Shown one piece after another: positions 38,046-47,314 of a stretch of 64,000 nt of DNA. Within the stretch, counting starts at the first letter, position 1. Each line of letters begins with the position of its first letter. Origin of the DNA: Rhodospirillaceae bacterium (lineage in GTDB: Bacteria > Pseudomonadota > Alphaproteobacteria > Kiloniellales > DSM-21159); the NCBI GenBank assembly GCA_006969625.1, contig CP030885.1, positions 4,227,430 to 4,291,429 of the forward strand, written 5' to 3'. Under the pieces are notes generated by a model that saw only the letters and a program-made list of their open reading frames with translations, had not been told where the DNA came from and made no database searches. A program made the translations under genes and the position numbers.

Positions 38046-39782
38046 GTGGAAGAGGTCATCACCGGGTATCTGTTCTACGAGATCGCCGCCATCCTGGTGA
38101 TCGCCGCGGCGGTCGGCTTCGCCGGGCTGCTGGCGCGCCAGCCGCTGATCGTCAGCTTCATCGCGGTCGGCATCCTGCTCGGCCCCAGCGCGCTGGACAT
38201 CGCCCGCTCCGACCGGCACATCGACCTGCTGGCCGAGCTGGGCATCGCCCTGCTGCTGTTCCTGGTCGGTCTGAAGCTGGACCTGAAGCTGGTGCGCACC
38301 CTCGGCCCGGTGGCGCTGACCACCGGCCTGGGCCAGGTTGCCTTCACCTCGGCGATCGGCTTTCTGATCGGCCTGGGGCTGGGGTTGGACGCCACCACCA
38401 GCTTCTATGTCGCGGTGGCGTTGACCTTCTCCTCGACGATCATCATCGTCAAGCTGCTGAGCGACAAACGCGAGATCGACGCGCTGCATGGGCGCGTCGC
38501 GCTCGGCTTCCTGATCGTCCAGGACCTGGTGGTGGTGATCGCCATGATCGCCCTCTCGGCGGCCGGCATCGGCGCGGCGCAGGAGGGCGGCACGAGCTTC
38601 GCCGACATCGCCCTGGTGTTCGCATCCGGCGCGGCGCTGCTGGGCGCGGTCGCCCTCTTCGTGCTGTTTCTCGCCAATCCGCTGGTCGAGCGCCTGGCGC
38701 GCGCGCCCGAGCTGCTGGTCTGCTTCGCCATCGGCTGGGCGGCGCTGCTCGCCGCGGTCAGCCACTACCTCGGCTTCGGCAAGGAACTGGGCGGTCTGCT
38801 CGCCGGCGTCAGCCTGGCCTCGACGCCGTTCCGCGAGGCGATCGCCGCGCGCCTGGCCAGCCTGCGCGACTTCCTGCTGCTGTTCTTCTTCGTCGCGCTC
38901 GGCGCCAGCCTCGACCTCGCCCTGCTCGGCGACAACCTCTGGCCGGCGATCGTGCTGGCGGTCTTCGTCCTGGTCGGCAACCCGCTGATCGTGCTGGCCA
39001 TCATGGGCGCGATGGGCTACCGCAAGCGCACCGGCTTCCTGGCTGGCCTGACGGTGGCGCAGATCAGCGAATTCTCGCTGATCTTCATCGCCGTCGGCGT
39101 CGGGCTGGGGCACGTCGCCGACTCGGCGCTGGGACTGGTGACGCTCGTCGGCCTGATCACCATTTCGCTGTCGACCTACATGATCACCTATTCGCACCAG
39201 CTCTACGCCCTCTGCGAGCCGCTGCTGGGGGTTTTCGAGCGCCGCCGGCCGTTCCGCGAGGAGGCGGCGGAGGCGGCGCACGACGCCGCGCCGCCGGCCG
39301 ACGCGGTCGTGTTCGGCCTGGGGCGCTTCGGCGGGCAGATCGCCCGCGGCCTGGAGGACGCCGGCCACCGGGTGCTGGGCGTCGACTTCAATCCGGAGTC
39401 GGTGCGCTACTGGAGCCGGGCCGGCCTCACCGCCCGCTACGGCGACGCCAGCGATCCGGAGCTGATCGCCCACCTGCCGCTCGCCGGCGCGCGCTGGGTG
39501 GTCTCGGCGGTGCCCGAGCACGAGACGGGGCTGACCCACATGGATCCGCGGCTGGCGCTGATGACCGCCTTGCGCGAGGCCGGCTACCGCGGCCGCATCG
39601 CGCTGACCGCCCACCGCGAAGAGGAGGCCGAGCGCCTGAGCGCGGCCGGCGCCGATCTGGTGCTGATGCCCTTCCGCGACGCCGCCGACCAGGCGGTCGA
39701 CCTGCTGACGGGGACCGCCGCCGCGCCGCCGCCGGTCCGGTCGATGCCGGAACCCGCCGGGCAGCGGGAGTTTGCGGAATGA
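38046..39782 (+). CDS. CPA2-family cation:proton antiporter (KefB-like)
   Basis: 578 residues from GTG 38046. About 12-13 helices (1-385) form the Na+/H+-exchanger domain, with the GILLGPSAL and FLVGLKLDL motifs. A C-terminal TrkA-N/RCK-like nucleotide-binding domain follows (VVFGLGRFGGQIARGLEDAGHRVLGVDFNPESV). It probably exchanges K+ or Na+ for H+, fitting a salt-adapted organism. The downstream universal stress gene overlaps it by four bases. Confidence 0.93.
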   Translation: MEEVITGYLFYEIAAILVIAAAVGFAGLLARQPLIVSFIAVGILLGPSALDIARSDRHIDLLAELGIALLLFLVGLKLDLKLVRTLGPVALTTGLGQVAFTSAIGFLIGLGLGLDATTSFYVAVALTFSSTIIIVKLLSDKREIDALHGRVALGFLIVQDLVVVIAMIALSAAGIGAAQEGGTSFADIALVFASGAALLGAVALFVLFLANPLVERLARAPELLVCFAIGWAALLAAVSHYLGFGKELGGLLAGVSLASTPFREAIAARLASLRDFLLLFFFVALGASLDLALLGDNLWPAIVLAVFVLVGNPLIVLAIMGAMGYRKRTGFLAGLTVAQISEFSLIFIAVGVGLGHVADSALGLVTLVGLITISLSTYMITYSHQLYALCEPLLGVFERRRPFREEAAEAAHDAAPPADAVVFGLGRFGGQIARGLEDAGHRVLGVDFNPESVRYWSRAGLTARYGDASDPELIAHLPLAGARWVVSAVPEHETGLTHMDPRLALMTALREAGYRGRIALTAHREEEAERLSAAGADLVLMPFRDAADQAVDLLTGTAAAPPPVRSMPEPAGQREFAE

Positions 39783-40630
39783 CCGCCCCGGGACTGCAGC
39801 GTCTGATGCTGGTCGGCGACGGCGAGGCGGCGGCGGAGCCGGCGCTGCGCGCGCTGGCCGAGCGCTACCTGGCGGCCGAGGGGGAGGTGCGCGGCTTCGA
39901 CCTCGTCGGCCCGGAGGCGGCCGGCGGGCGGCCCTACGTGGCGCTGATCCGCGCGGCGGCGGCCTGGCCGGCCGAGCTGCTGATCAAGCGCGCCGCCCCC
40001 TCGCCGCGGCCCAGCATCCCGCTGTTCGCCAGCCTTGACCAGCACCTGCTGCGCAAATGCCCCTGCCCGGTCTGGCTGCTGCGCGATCCGCCGGGCTCGG
40101 CGTCGCCGCCGCGGCGCGTGGTGGCGGCGGTCGACCTGCCGGGGCCGGAGGTGGCGGAAGACGACACGGACGGCCTGAACCGCACCCTGGTCGTCACCGC
40201 CGCGCGGCTGGCGGCGCCCGGCGGCGGGCCGCTGCGCCTGCTGCACGCCTGGGAGGACCCCGACGCCGGCCTGGTGGCCCAGTGGTCGGGTGCCGAGGTG
40301 GCGGAACGGGTCGATCGCTCGGCCGAGGCGGCCCGCCAGCGCGCCCGCGCCGCGCTCGGGCGGCTGGCGGCCCGCGCCGAGGGCTGGCTGCGGGAGGCGG
40401 GTCTGGAAGGCACCGAGCTGCGGCCCCATCTCGTCGCCGGTCCGGCCCGCCGCGCCGTGCCGCAGGCCGTCGCCGAGCTCGACGCCGACCTGCTGGTGCT
40501 CGGCACCCTGGCGCGCACCGGCGTCGCCGGCGTGCTGATCGGCAACACCGCCGAGGACGTGCTGAACGCCGTCGACTGCGCCGTCTGCGCCGTCAAGCCG
40601 CCCGGCTACGTCAGCCCGCTGATGGGTTAG
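39779..40630 (+). CDS. Tandem universal stress protein
   Basis: 283 residues with two UspA-like halves. The C-terminal half carries the ATP-binding pattern GTLARTGVAGVLIGN. The N-terminal half is more diverged, without an obvious glycine loop. It is translationally coupled to the antiporter (ATGA), a pairing seen for USP-regulated transporters. Its stop codon overlaps that of the convergent cyclic-nucleotide-binding gene. Confidence 0.88.
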   Translation: MTAPGLQRLMLVGDGEAAAEPALRALAERYLAAEGEVRGFDLVGPEAAGGRPYVALIRAAAAWPAELLIKRAAPSPRPSIPLFASLDQHLLRKCPCPVWLLRDPPGSASPPRRVVAAVDLPGPEVAEDDTDGLNRTLVVTAARLAAPGGGPLRLLHAWEDPDAGLVAQWSGAEVAERVDRSAEAARQRARAALGRLAARAEGWLREAGLEGTELRPHLVAGPARRAVPQAVAELDADLLVLGTLARTGVAGVLIGNTAEDVLNAVDCAVCAVKPPGYVSPLMG

Positions 40631-41097
40631 CCGCCGCGCTCCGCCCGGCGCAGGCGGTCTTCGACCTCGCCGAGCTTGGCGGTGGTCTCCTCCAGGCGGC
40701 GGGCGAGCACGCGCATGATCTCGACGCCCATCTCGGGGAAGTCAGCGATCAGGCGGTAGAAGAGGTCCTTGGTGATCTTCAGCGCGGTCAGCTCCTCTGT
40801 CGCCACCACGCTGGCGGTACGCGGCACGTCGATCAGGATGGCGATCTCGCCGATGATGGCGTTGCGGCCGACCTGGGCGACCTTGACCGGCCCGTCCTCG
40901 GTGTCCTTGAGGATGTCGGCGGTGCCCTCGACGATGATGTAGGCGGCGTCGCCCGCCTCGCCCTCGCGGCACAGCGCCTGGTTCGGCTTGAAGGTCATGC
41001 GCTGGCTGGCGAAGGCCATCAGCTTGAGGCGCGCCGGCTCGATGTTGGCGAACAGCGGGATGCGCCGCAGCACCTCGACTTCCTGCTCCAGGCCCAT
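40627..41097 (-). CDS. Cyclic-nucleotide-binding domain protein
   Basis: 156 residues, essentially one cNMP-binding fold (LRRIPLFANIEPARLKLMAFAS, GDAAYIIVEGTADIL, AIIGEIAILIDVPRTASVVA). The phosphate-binding cassette GEIAILIDVPRTAS is close to the canonical FGExALL...RxA form. A short helical tail replaces any output domain. It lies 46 bases downstream of the giant ABC protein on the same strand and may regulate it. Confidence 0.9.
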   Translation of the reverse strand: MGLEQEVEVLRRIPLFANIEPARLKLMAFASQRMTFKPNQALCREGEAGDAAYIIVEGTADILKDTEDGPVKVAQVGRNAIIGEIAILIDVPRTASVVATEELTALKITKDLFYRLIADFPEMGVEIMRVLARRLEETTAKLGEVEDRLRRAERGG

Positions 41098-41143
41098 CGT
41101 CTCGCCTCCCCTTGCCCCTTGTCCCAGCCGGGCCGTGCCCCGC

Positions 41144-43858
41144 TCAGTCGGCCGCCAGCAGCTCCGGCAGCGCCTTGCCCCCGTCCTTCAGTTCGGCGAA
41201 GCCGCCCTGCTCGGCCAGGCGCCCGTTCTGCAGCACCAGTACCCGGTCGAAACGCTCGGCCAGGCGTGCGCGCTCCAGCGCCCAGACGATACCCGTCTCG
41301 CCGCGCTGCTGCAGCAGGCGATCGAGCAACTGAGCACGCGTCGCGCCGTCCATCACCGCGGTCGCCTCGTTGAGGATCAGCAGGTCCGGGCGCTTCACCA
41401 CGGCGCGCGCGATCGCCACCTTCTGGCGCTGGCTGGCCGAGAGCATCTTGCCGGCGACCCCGACGTTGAAGTCCATGCCGATGCCGACCACGGTGTCGTG
41501 CAGGCCGAGATCCTCGAGCGTTTCGGCGATCGCCGCCTGGATCGTTTCCTCCGCCTCGGCCCGGCCGTAGACGACGCGGCCGAACAGCACGTTGTCCATC
41601 AGGCTGGCGGCGGCGTTGTACTCGCGCGCTTCGTAGAAGGCGACGGCCTCCGGGTCCTCGGCTTCGACGCGCTGGTGCAGGGCCCGTCGCGCGTCGAGCA
41701 GCCGGGCGGCGAAGCCCTCGTCGATCAGGTCGAGGCGGTGGCGCGCCTCGATGTAGCGGAAGGGCAGGGCGAGCAGGCGCTTGCGGTCGGCCTCGGGCAG
41801 CGCCGCCGGGCCGGACTTGCCGGCGCGCTGCACGAGCTGGCGGAATTCCGGAAGATCGTCGGCTGAGATGAAGCTGAACTGGTCGAAGAAGGGGTGACCT
41901 GGCGGCAGATCGGCGAAGATCTCCACCATGGTCTGGGCGATCGACAGGCCTTTGGCCAGGATCGCCTCCTCCAGTTCCGCCTCGCGCAGCACGTCCAGCA
42001 CCAGGCGGTTGTCGGGCAGCGCCTCGGGCGCGTACTCCGGCTTGCGCGGCGTGCCGAACAGCAGGTTCTCGGCCAGGCTGGCGTTCGGGTTGTAGGCGTC
42101 GCGGTCGAAGCGCACCACCAGGTCGTCGTGGCCCTGTTTGGCCAGGTGCTCGGCCAGACGACCCCGCGCCTCCAGGATGTTGCGGGCGACCTCCGGCCGC
42201 GCCTCGGGATCCAGCGTGCCGCCGAGGCCGAAGCGGTAGATGTCGCGGTCCAGATCCACGAGGTGCAGCACCTCGATCAGCCGGGCCTCGAGTTCGTCCG
42301 GCCCCTCCACCCCGGCGGCCTCGTAGTCGATCCAGTCGGCCTCGGGATCGTAGTCGATGTTGCCGGTGCGCCGCGCCTCGGCCGTGTGCCAGGCGTGCAG
42401 GCGCCGGGCGTCGTCGTCACGCTCGGGCGGCGCCAGAGGCCGGTGCTTCAGGCCGTAGATCAGGTTGTCGCGCACGGACAGCGGAAACAGGTAGGCGTCC
42501 GGGCCGACGTAGCCGAGGCGGCGGCCGAGCGCGGCTTCGGGCAGGCGCGTCAGGTCCTGCTCGCCGGCGCGGACCGAGCCGCCGCTGGGTGGCGTCAGGC
42601 CGGCCAGGACCTGGGTCAGGTGGTCCTTGCCGCTGGTCGCGTCGCCGACCACCGCCAGACTGCCGCTCAGCGGCATCTCGAAGGCGACCTGGTCGAGCAG
42701 GCGGTTGTTGTTCTCGTCGGTCAGCGACAGGCCGGAGACCGTCAGCGTGCCCTTCAGCGTCGGGATTTCGGCGTGAGGATCCTGGTGGTTCGGCGGCAGC
42801 ACGTCGGTCTGCTGGAACTGCTCGATCACCTGGTCGTACTTGATCTGCACGTCGTTGCGCGTCTGCTCCCAGTTCAGCAGCTCGCGTACCGGACCGGGCA
42901 GATCCTTGTAGGCGGCGATGACGGCGACCAGCGCGCCGATGTCGAGCTGGCCGTAGATCGCCAGCAGGCCGCCGACGGCGTAGAAGATGAAGGGCGTGAA
43001 CTGGCCCAGGAAGTTGTTGAGGAACTTGACGAAGAACTTGCGCCGATAGATCTCGAAGCGGATCTCGAAGATCCGCCCCAGCCGGCTGGTCAGCTCCGTG
43101 CGCTCCCAGTTGCTGGCATCGTGGGCGTGCACCTCGGTGGCGCCGTCGATCACCTCGCCGATGCGTCCGGCGAGCTGGCGGGCGGTGATCTGGCGCTGCT
43201 TGCCCAGGCGCAGGATCGGCACCCGTAGCTTGGGAATCAGGATCGCCTGCACCGCCAGGATCGCCGCCGCCACCAGGCCGAGCCAGATCGACTGCACCAT
43301 GATGAAGGCCATCGCAGTGATCGCCTGACCGCCCAGGAAGGCCGGCGTGACGAAGGCGTCGCCGATGAAGCCGCCGAGCGGCTCCACCTCGTCCTTGACC
43401 ATGGTGGCGACCTCGGCCGACTTCATGCGTCTGAGGCTGCGCAGGCGGAAGCGCAGCAGCCGGTCGGTCAGCTCGTAGCGCAGGCGCCGCAGCATGCGCT
43501 CGCCCAGGCGGCCCTTCGCGGTGTTGATGACGAACTTGAAGCCGCCGTTGATGCAGACCAGCGCCAGGAAGGTGAAGGACAGGGCCAGAAGGAAGCCGGG
43601 CTGCTGCAGGGAGAAGCCCTCGAACAGCAGTAGCGGTTCGCCGAACAGCTCGCTGCCGAAGGGCAGGTACATCCGTGCGAAGGGCTGGGTGTCGGTGATC
43701 GACTCGAAGCCCTGGCCCTGGATGCCCTGGTTGACGATCTGCTTGGGCAGATGCAGAGACATGAAGTAGAAGGGCAGCGAGACCACCACCAGCAGCAGGA
43801 TGGCGAGCTGGTCGCGCTTGGAATGCCGCCAGATGTAGCGGAAGAGATTGCTTTCCAT
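41144..43858 (-). CDS. 904-aa ABC half-transporter-like protein with degraded ATPase motifs
   Basis: Residues 1-345 form an exporter-type membrane domain of about six helices. The ABC domain (from ~365) is abnormal. Walker A is GDATSGKD (405-412, D where Ser/Thr is required). Walker B is LLILNEA (N830 for Asp). The signature is LSASQ (806-810), and the H-loop His appears replaced by E862. Between Q-loop and signature about 330 residues are inserted. They carry three copies of a post-Q-loop motif: SVRDNLIYG (461), SLAENLLFG (594) and SLMDNVLFG (752). ATP hydrolysis is doubtful. It is co-oriented with the downstream cNMP-binding gene and divergent from a glycosyltransferase. Confidence 0.85.
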   Translation of the reverse strand: MESNLFRYIWRHSKRDQLAILLLVVVSLPFYFMSLHLPKQIVNQGIQGQGFESITDTQPFARMYLPFGSELFGEPLLLFEGFSLQQPGFLLALSFTFLALVCINGGFKFVINTAKGRLGERMLRRLRYELTDRLLRFRLRSLRRMKSAEVATMVKDEVEPLGGFIGDAFVTPAFLGGQAITAMAFIMVQSIWLGLVAAAILAVQAILIPKLRVPILRLGKQRQITARQLAGRIGEVIDGATEVHAHDASNWERTELTSRLGRIFEIRFEIYRRKFFVKFLNNFLGQFTPFIFYAVGGLLAIYGQLDIGALVAVIAAYKDLPGPVRELLNWEQTRNDVQIKYDQVIEQFQQTDVLPPNHQDPHAEIPTLKGTLTVSGLSLTDENNNRLLDQVAFEMPLSGSLAVVGDATSGKDHLTQVLAGLTPPSGGSVRAGEQDLTRLPEAALGRRLGYVGPDAYLFPLSVRDNLIYGLKHRPLAPPERDDDARRLHAWHTAEARRTGNIDYDPEADWIDYEAAGVEGPDELEARLIEVLHLVDLDRDIYRFGLGGTLDPEARPEVARNILEARGRLAEHLAKQGHDDLVVRFDRDAYNPNASLAENLLFGTPRKPEYAPEALPDNRLVLDVLREAELEEAILAKGLSIAQTMVEIFADLPPGHPFFDQFSFISADDLPEFRQLVQRAGKSGPAALPEADRKRLLALPFRYIEARHRLDLIDEGFAARLLDARRALHQRVEAEDPEAVAFYEAREYNAAASLMDNVLFGRVVYGRAEAEETIQAAIAETLEDLGLHDTVVGIGMDFNVGVAGKMLSASQRQKVAIARAVVKRPDLLILNEATAVMDGATRAQLLDRLLQQRGETGIVWALERARLAERFDRVLVLQNGRLAEQGGFAELKDGGKALPELLAAD

Positions 43859-44219
43859 CGCCCCGCGGCCGACCCTTGCTGACCCCGAAGAATATCCCTA
43901 CGCCGGGCCCACGAGCCTAGACCAGAGCCCCGTGTCGGCGCATGCGGTTTATCGGCGGCGCGCTGTGAGGCGGTTCATAGGGGCACGATCCCTTTGACCT
44001 CTCCGGACGTTCTGGCATGATCGCGAGGCCCAAGTCCGGCCGCCGGGTGTCCGCCCGGCGTGGCACGGTGTCCGACTCCGGGGCAACCGGGGCGGAGGCC
44101 GCGCATCGCTCCGGCTGGAGCGAGGGCTGCGGGCGCACCGCCTGAGGGGAAACGCACGGGCGACGAGGCGGCGGGCCGCGGCCCGCATGGGCATGCGGCG
44201 GGCTGGGGGAGCAGTCGAT
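43859..44219. other. Divergent intergenic region, ABC protein / glycosyltransferase
   Basis: 361 bases between divergent genes, presumably with promoters for both. I see no gene, RNA or clear repeat. The only strong signal is the GGGGGAG ribosome-binding site at 44205-44211. Confidence 0.4.
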
Positions 44220-45467
44220 ATGGCCGAGACTTTGGCCCGGCGCGGTCACGGCGTGCGCATTCTGATCTACAGCCACGACTCCTTCGGGCTCGGCCACTTG
44301 CGCCGCTGCCGCGAGATCGCGCACGCCCTGGTCGAGGCGGACGAGGACGCCAGCGTCCTGATCCTCTCCGGCTCGCCGATCATCGGCAGCTTCGATTTCC
44401 GCAGCCGGGTCGACTTCGTGCGCATCCCCGGCGTCATCAAGCTGCGCAACGGCGAGTACACCTCGCTGAAGCTGCCGCTGGCGGTCGAGGACACGCTCTC
44501 GCTGCGCGCCTCGATCATCGAGCACACGGCCGACGTCTTCGACCCCGACCTCTTCATCGTCGACAAGGAGCCGCTGGGCCTGCGCGGCGAGGTGGCGCAG
44601 ACCCTGGCGCTGCTGAACGCGCGCGGCGTGCCCTGCGTGCTCGGCCTGCGCGACGTGATGGACGATCCCGAAATGCTGGCGCACGAGTGGGCGCGCAAGC
44701 ACGTGCTGCCGGCGCTCGGCGAGTACTACGACGACATCTGGGTCTACGGCCTGCCGCAGATCTGCGATCCGCTGGCCGGGCTCGACGTGCCGCCTTCGGT
44801 CGCCAAGCGGGTCAGCTACACGGGCTATCTGCGGCGCGCCGCGGCCCCCTCGCCGCAGCCCTTCTACCTGGAGAAGATCGAGGCGCCCTACATCCTGGTC
44901 ACGGTCGGCGGCGGCGGCGACGGCGAGGCGATCGTCGACTGGGTGCTTTCGGCCTACGAGCAGGACCCGAGCATCCCACATCCCGCGCTCGTCGTGCTCG
45001 GCCCCTTCATGGGCAGCGAGCTGCAGGCCGACTTCATGGCCCGGGTCAATCGACTGGACAAGGTCGAGGCGCTGACCTTCCACCCGCACGTGGAAAGCTT
45101 GATGCAGCCGGCCGTCGGCGTGGTCTGCATGGGCGGCTACAACACCTTCTGCGAGGTGTTGTCCTTCGACAAGCGGGCGCTGATGATCCCGCGCACCGAG
45201 CCGCGGCTGGAGCAGCGCATCCGCGCCGGCCAGGCGCAGGAACTCGGCCTGGTGCGCATGCTGGAGCCGACGCCCGCCGGGCGCGCCACGGCGGGCGAGG
45301 CGCAGGTGATGGCGACCGCGTTGAAGGGCCTGCCGCACCAGGCGCGGCCCAGCGAGCGGGTGATCCCCGGCCTGCTGGACGGGCGCGAGAACGTCGTGCG
45401 TCTGGCCGAGCAGGCGCTCGCCCGCGGCCGCCGTCCACAGCTCGCCGCCGCCCGCCGCCGCGGCTGA
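44220..45467 (+). CDS. MurG-like glycosyltransferase
   Basis: 415 residues from ATG 44220, with GGGGGAG eight bases upstream; an in-frame ATG at 44187 has no such site. The start VRILIYSHDSFGLGHLRRCREIAHAL carries the GxGHxxR loop. The C-terminal CMGGYNTFCEVLSFDKRALMIPR is the donor-binding GT-B block. A distant paralogue lies at 32567-33721, so the two may act in one glycan pathway. The IS1595 element begins almost directly after its stop. Confidence 0.83.
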   Translation: MAETLARRGHGVRILIYSHDSFGLGHLRRCREIAHALVEADEDASVLILSGSPIIGSFDFRSRVDFVRIPGVIKLRNGEYTSLKLPLAVEDTLSLRASIIEHTADVFDPDLFIVDKEPLGLRGEVAQTLALLNARGVPCVLGLRDVMDDPEMLAHEWARKHVLPALGEYYDDIWVYGLPQICDPLAGLDVPPSVAKRVSYTGYLRRAAAPSPQPFYLEKIEAPYILVTVGGGGDGEAIVDWVLSAYEQDPSIPHPALVVLGPFMGSELQADFMARVNRLDKVEALTFHPHVESLMQPAVGVVCMGGYNTFCEVLSFDKRALMIPRTEPRLEQRIRAGQAQELGLVRMLEPTPAGRATAGEAQVMATALKGLPHQARPSERVIPGLLDGRENVVRLAEQALARGRRPQLAAARRRG

Positions 45468-45502
45468 CCAAAAAAAGGGCGATATTATACTTGACGTACC
45501 CA

Positions 45503-45531
45503 CCTTCTGACATTATCTAACAGTCAGAAGG
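45503..45531 (+). repeat. Stem-loop before the IS1595 transposase
   Basis: Arms CCTTCTGAC (45503-45511) and GTCAGAAGG (45523-45531) with an 11-base loop. The second arm holds the AGAAGGAG ribosome-binding site of the transposase, so folding would hide it. This is a common way to limit transposase translation from outside transcripts. Confidence 0.75.
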
Positions 45532-46105
45532 AGATAAGCCCATGTCGATGCTGTCCGCGCCCCACTTTCACGACGAGCAAGCCGCCTACGAGTTCGTAGA
45601 GGCGCGGGTCTGGCCGCAGGGCCGTGTGTGCCCTCACTGCGGCGTGGTTGATCGCAGCGCCCCGCTCAAGGGCAAGAGCACCCGCATCGGCACTTACAAG
45701 TGCTACGCCTGCCGGAAGCCCTTTACCGTCAAGGTCGGCACCATCTTCGAGGCCAGCCACGTCAAGCTGCACCTGTGGCTGCAGGCCATCGCCCTGATCT
45801 GCACCAGCAAGAAGGGCATCAGCGCAAACCAGCTTCACCGCACCTTGGGCGTCACCCTCAAGACCGCCTGGTTCATGGGGCACCGCATTCGCGAAGCGAT
45901 GGCCGATGGCGACCTGTCGCCCTTCGGCGGCAACGGCGGTGCGGTCGAAGCGGACGAAACCTTCATCGGCCACGACAAGAGCGTGAAGCCCAAAGGCCAG
46001 AAGAAGGGTCGCGGCTACGCGCACAAGCACAAAGTGCTGGCGCTGGTTGACCGCGAGACCGGCCGGGCGCGCAGCATGGTGGTGGACGATCTCAAGGTCA
46101 GCACC

Positions 46106-46945
46106 CTAGGCCATACACTCATAAAAGTCTTTGAGCGACGCGGCGTGGCATGATTCACCATGGCAAAGGAGATTTGCCATGGCGAACTACGCGCTGACGG
46201 ATTTCGAGTGGTCGGTGATCCAACCCCTGCTGCCGAACAAGCCGCGCGGGGTTCCGCGGGTCGACGACCGGCGGGTTCTGAACGGGATCTTTTGGGTGTT
46301 GCGCACGGGCGCGCCATGGCGCGCTCTGCCCAAGGATTTCGGCCCCTACACGACCTGCTACAACCGCTTCGTGCGGTGGCGCAAGGCCGGTGTGTTCGAC
46401 CGAATTATGGCTGCGATCACAGAAGCTTACGACGGCGAGGTGCAGATGATCGACACCACCTCGGTGCGCGTTCATCAGCACGCGGCGAACTCAAAAAAAG
46501 CCACCCGGATCGCTGTATGGGCCGCTCGCGCGGCGGCCTGACCACCAAGGTGCACGCGCTCACCGACGCGCGCGGCTTGCCGCTGATCCTCACCCTGAGC
46601 CCGGGACAGGCGGGCGACTGCCCCGGCGCCGCCGACCTGCTCGACCGCCTGCAGCCGGGCACGATCCTGCTGGCGGACAAGGCCTACGACGCCGACTGGC
46701 TGCGACGGGCCATCGAGGCGCCCGGCGCCGCCCCCAACATCCCGGCGATGCCGCACCGCAAGTGGAAACCCTGCTTCAGCCCGCGACTCTACCGCCAGCG
46801 CAACCGCATCGAGCGATTCTTCAACCGCATCAAACACTTCCGCCGCCTCGCCACGCGCTACGAAAAACACGCCGCCAACTACCTCGCCATGCTCAAGCTC
46901 GCCGCCATCCAAATCTGGCTGCGAACTTACGAGTCCATGGCCTAG
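46106..46945 (+). mobile_element. IS5-family (IS427-type) element with 4-bp CTAG target duplication
   Basis: The element spans 46110-46941 (832 bp). Ends match as inverted repeats: left GCCATACACTC, right (reverse complement) GCCATGGACTC, with further similarity inward. It is flanked on both sides by CTAG (46106-46109 and 46942-46945). It carries one transposase in two overlapping frames. Length, CTAG target and frameshift fit the IS427 group. Confidence 0.9.
46179..46945 (+). CDS. IS5-family transposase made by programmed -1 frameshift
   Basis: OrfA starts at ATG 46179, with AGGAG seven bases upstream, and reads MANYALTDFEWSVIQPLLP. At the run of seven A followed by G (46493-46500) a -1 slip joins it to the second frame. 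That frame continues SHPDRCMGRSRGGLTTKVHALTD and ends at 46945, giving about 255 residues. DDE residues lie in MIDTTSV, LADKAYDA and the RNRIERFF region. The stop codon TAG is supplied by the duplicated target CTAG. Without slipping, OrfA ends at 46541. Confidence 0.88.
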
Positions 46946-47314
46946 CGCCGATTGTCGAACAGAACGTCGCCTTGAGCGCCCGCCTGATGACCGACGAAGC
47001 GGCGCACTATACCAAGATCGGCCGCGCCTTCGCCGAGCATGGCGTAGTCAGCCACAATGCCGGCGAGTACGGACGCGGCGAAATCCACACCAATACCATC
47101 GAAGGCTACTTCTCCATCTTCAAGCGGGGCATGAAGGGCACCTATCAGCACTGCGCCAAGAAGCACCTGCACCGCTATCTGGCGGAGTTCGATTTCCGCT
47201 ACAATCACCGCGTCGCCAACGGCTACAACGATGCAGACCGCGCCGAACGGGTGCTCAAGGGCATCGTCGGCAAGCGGCTGACCTATCGAACGCCTGACCC
47301 GGAAGTGAGCGCCC

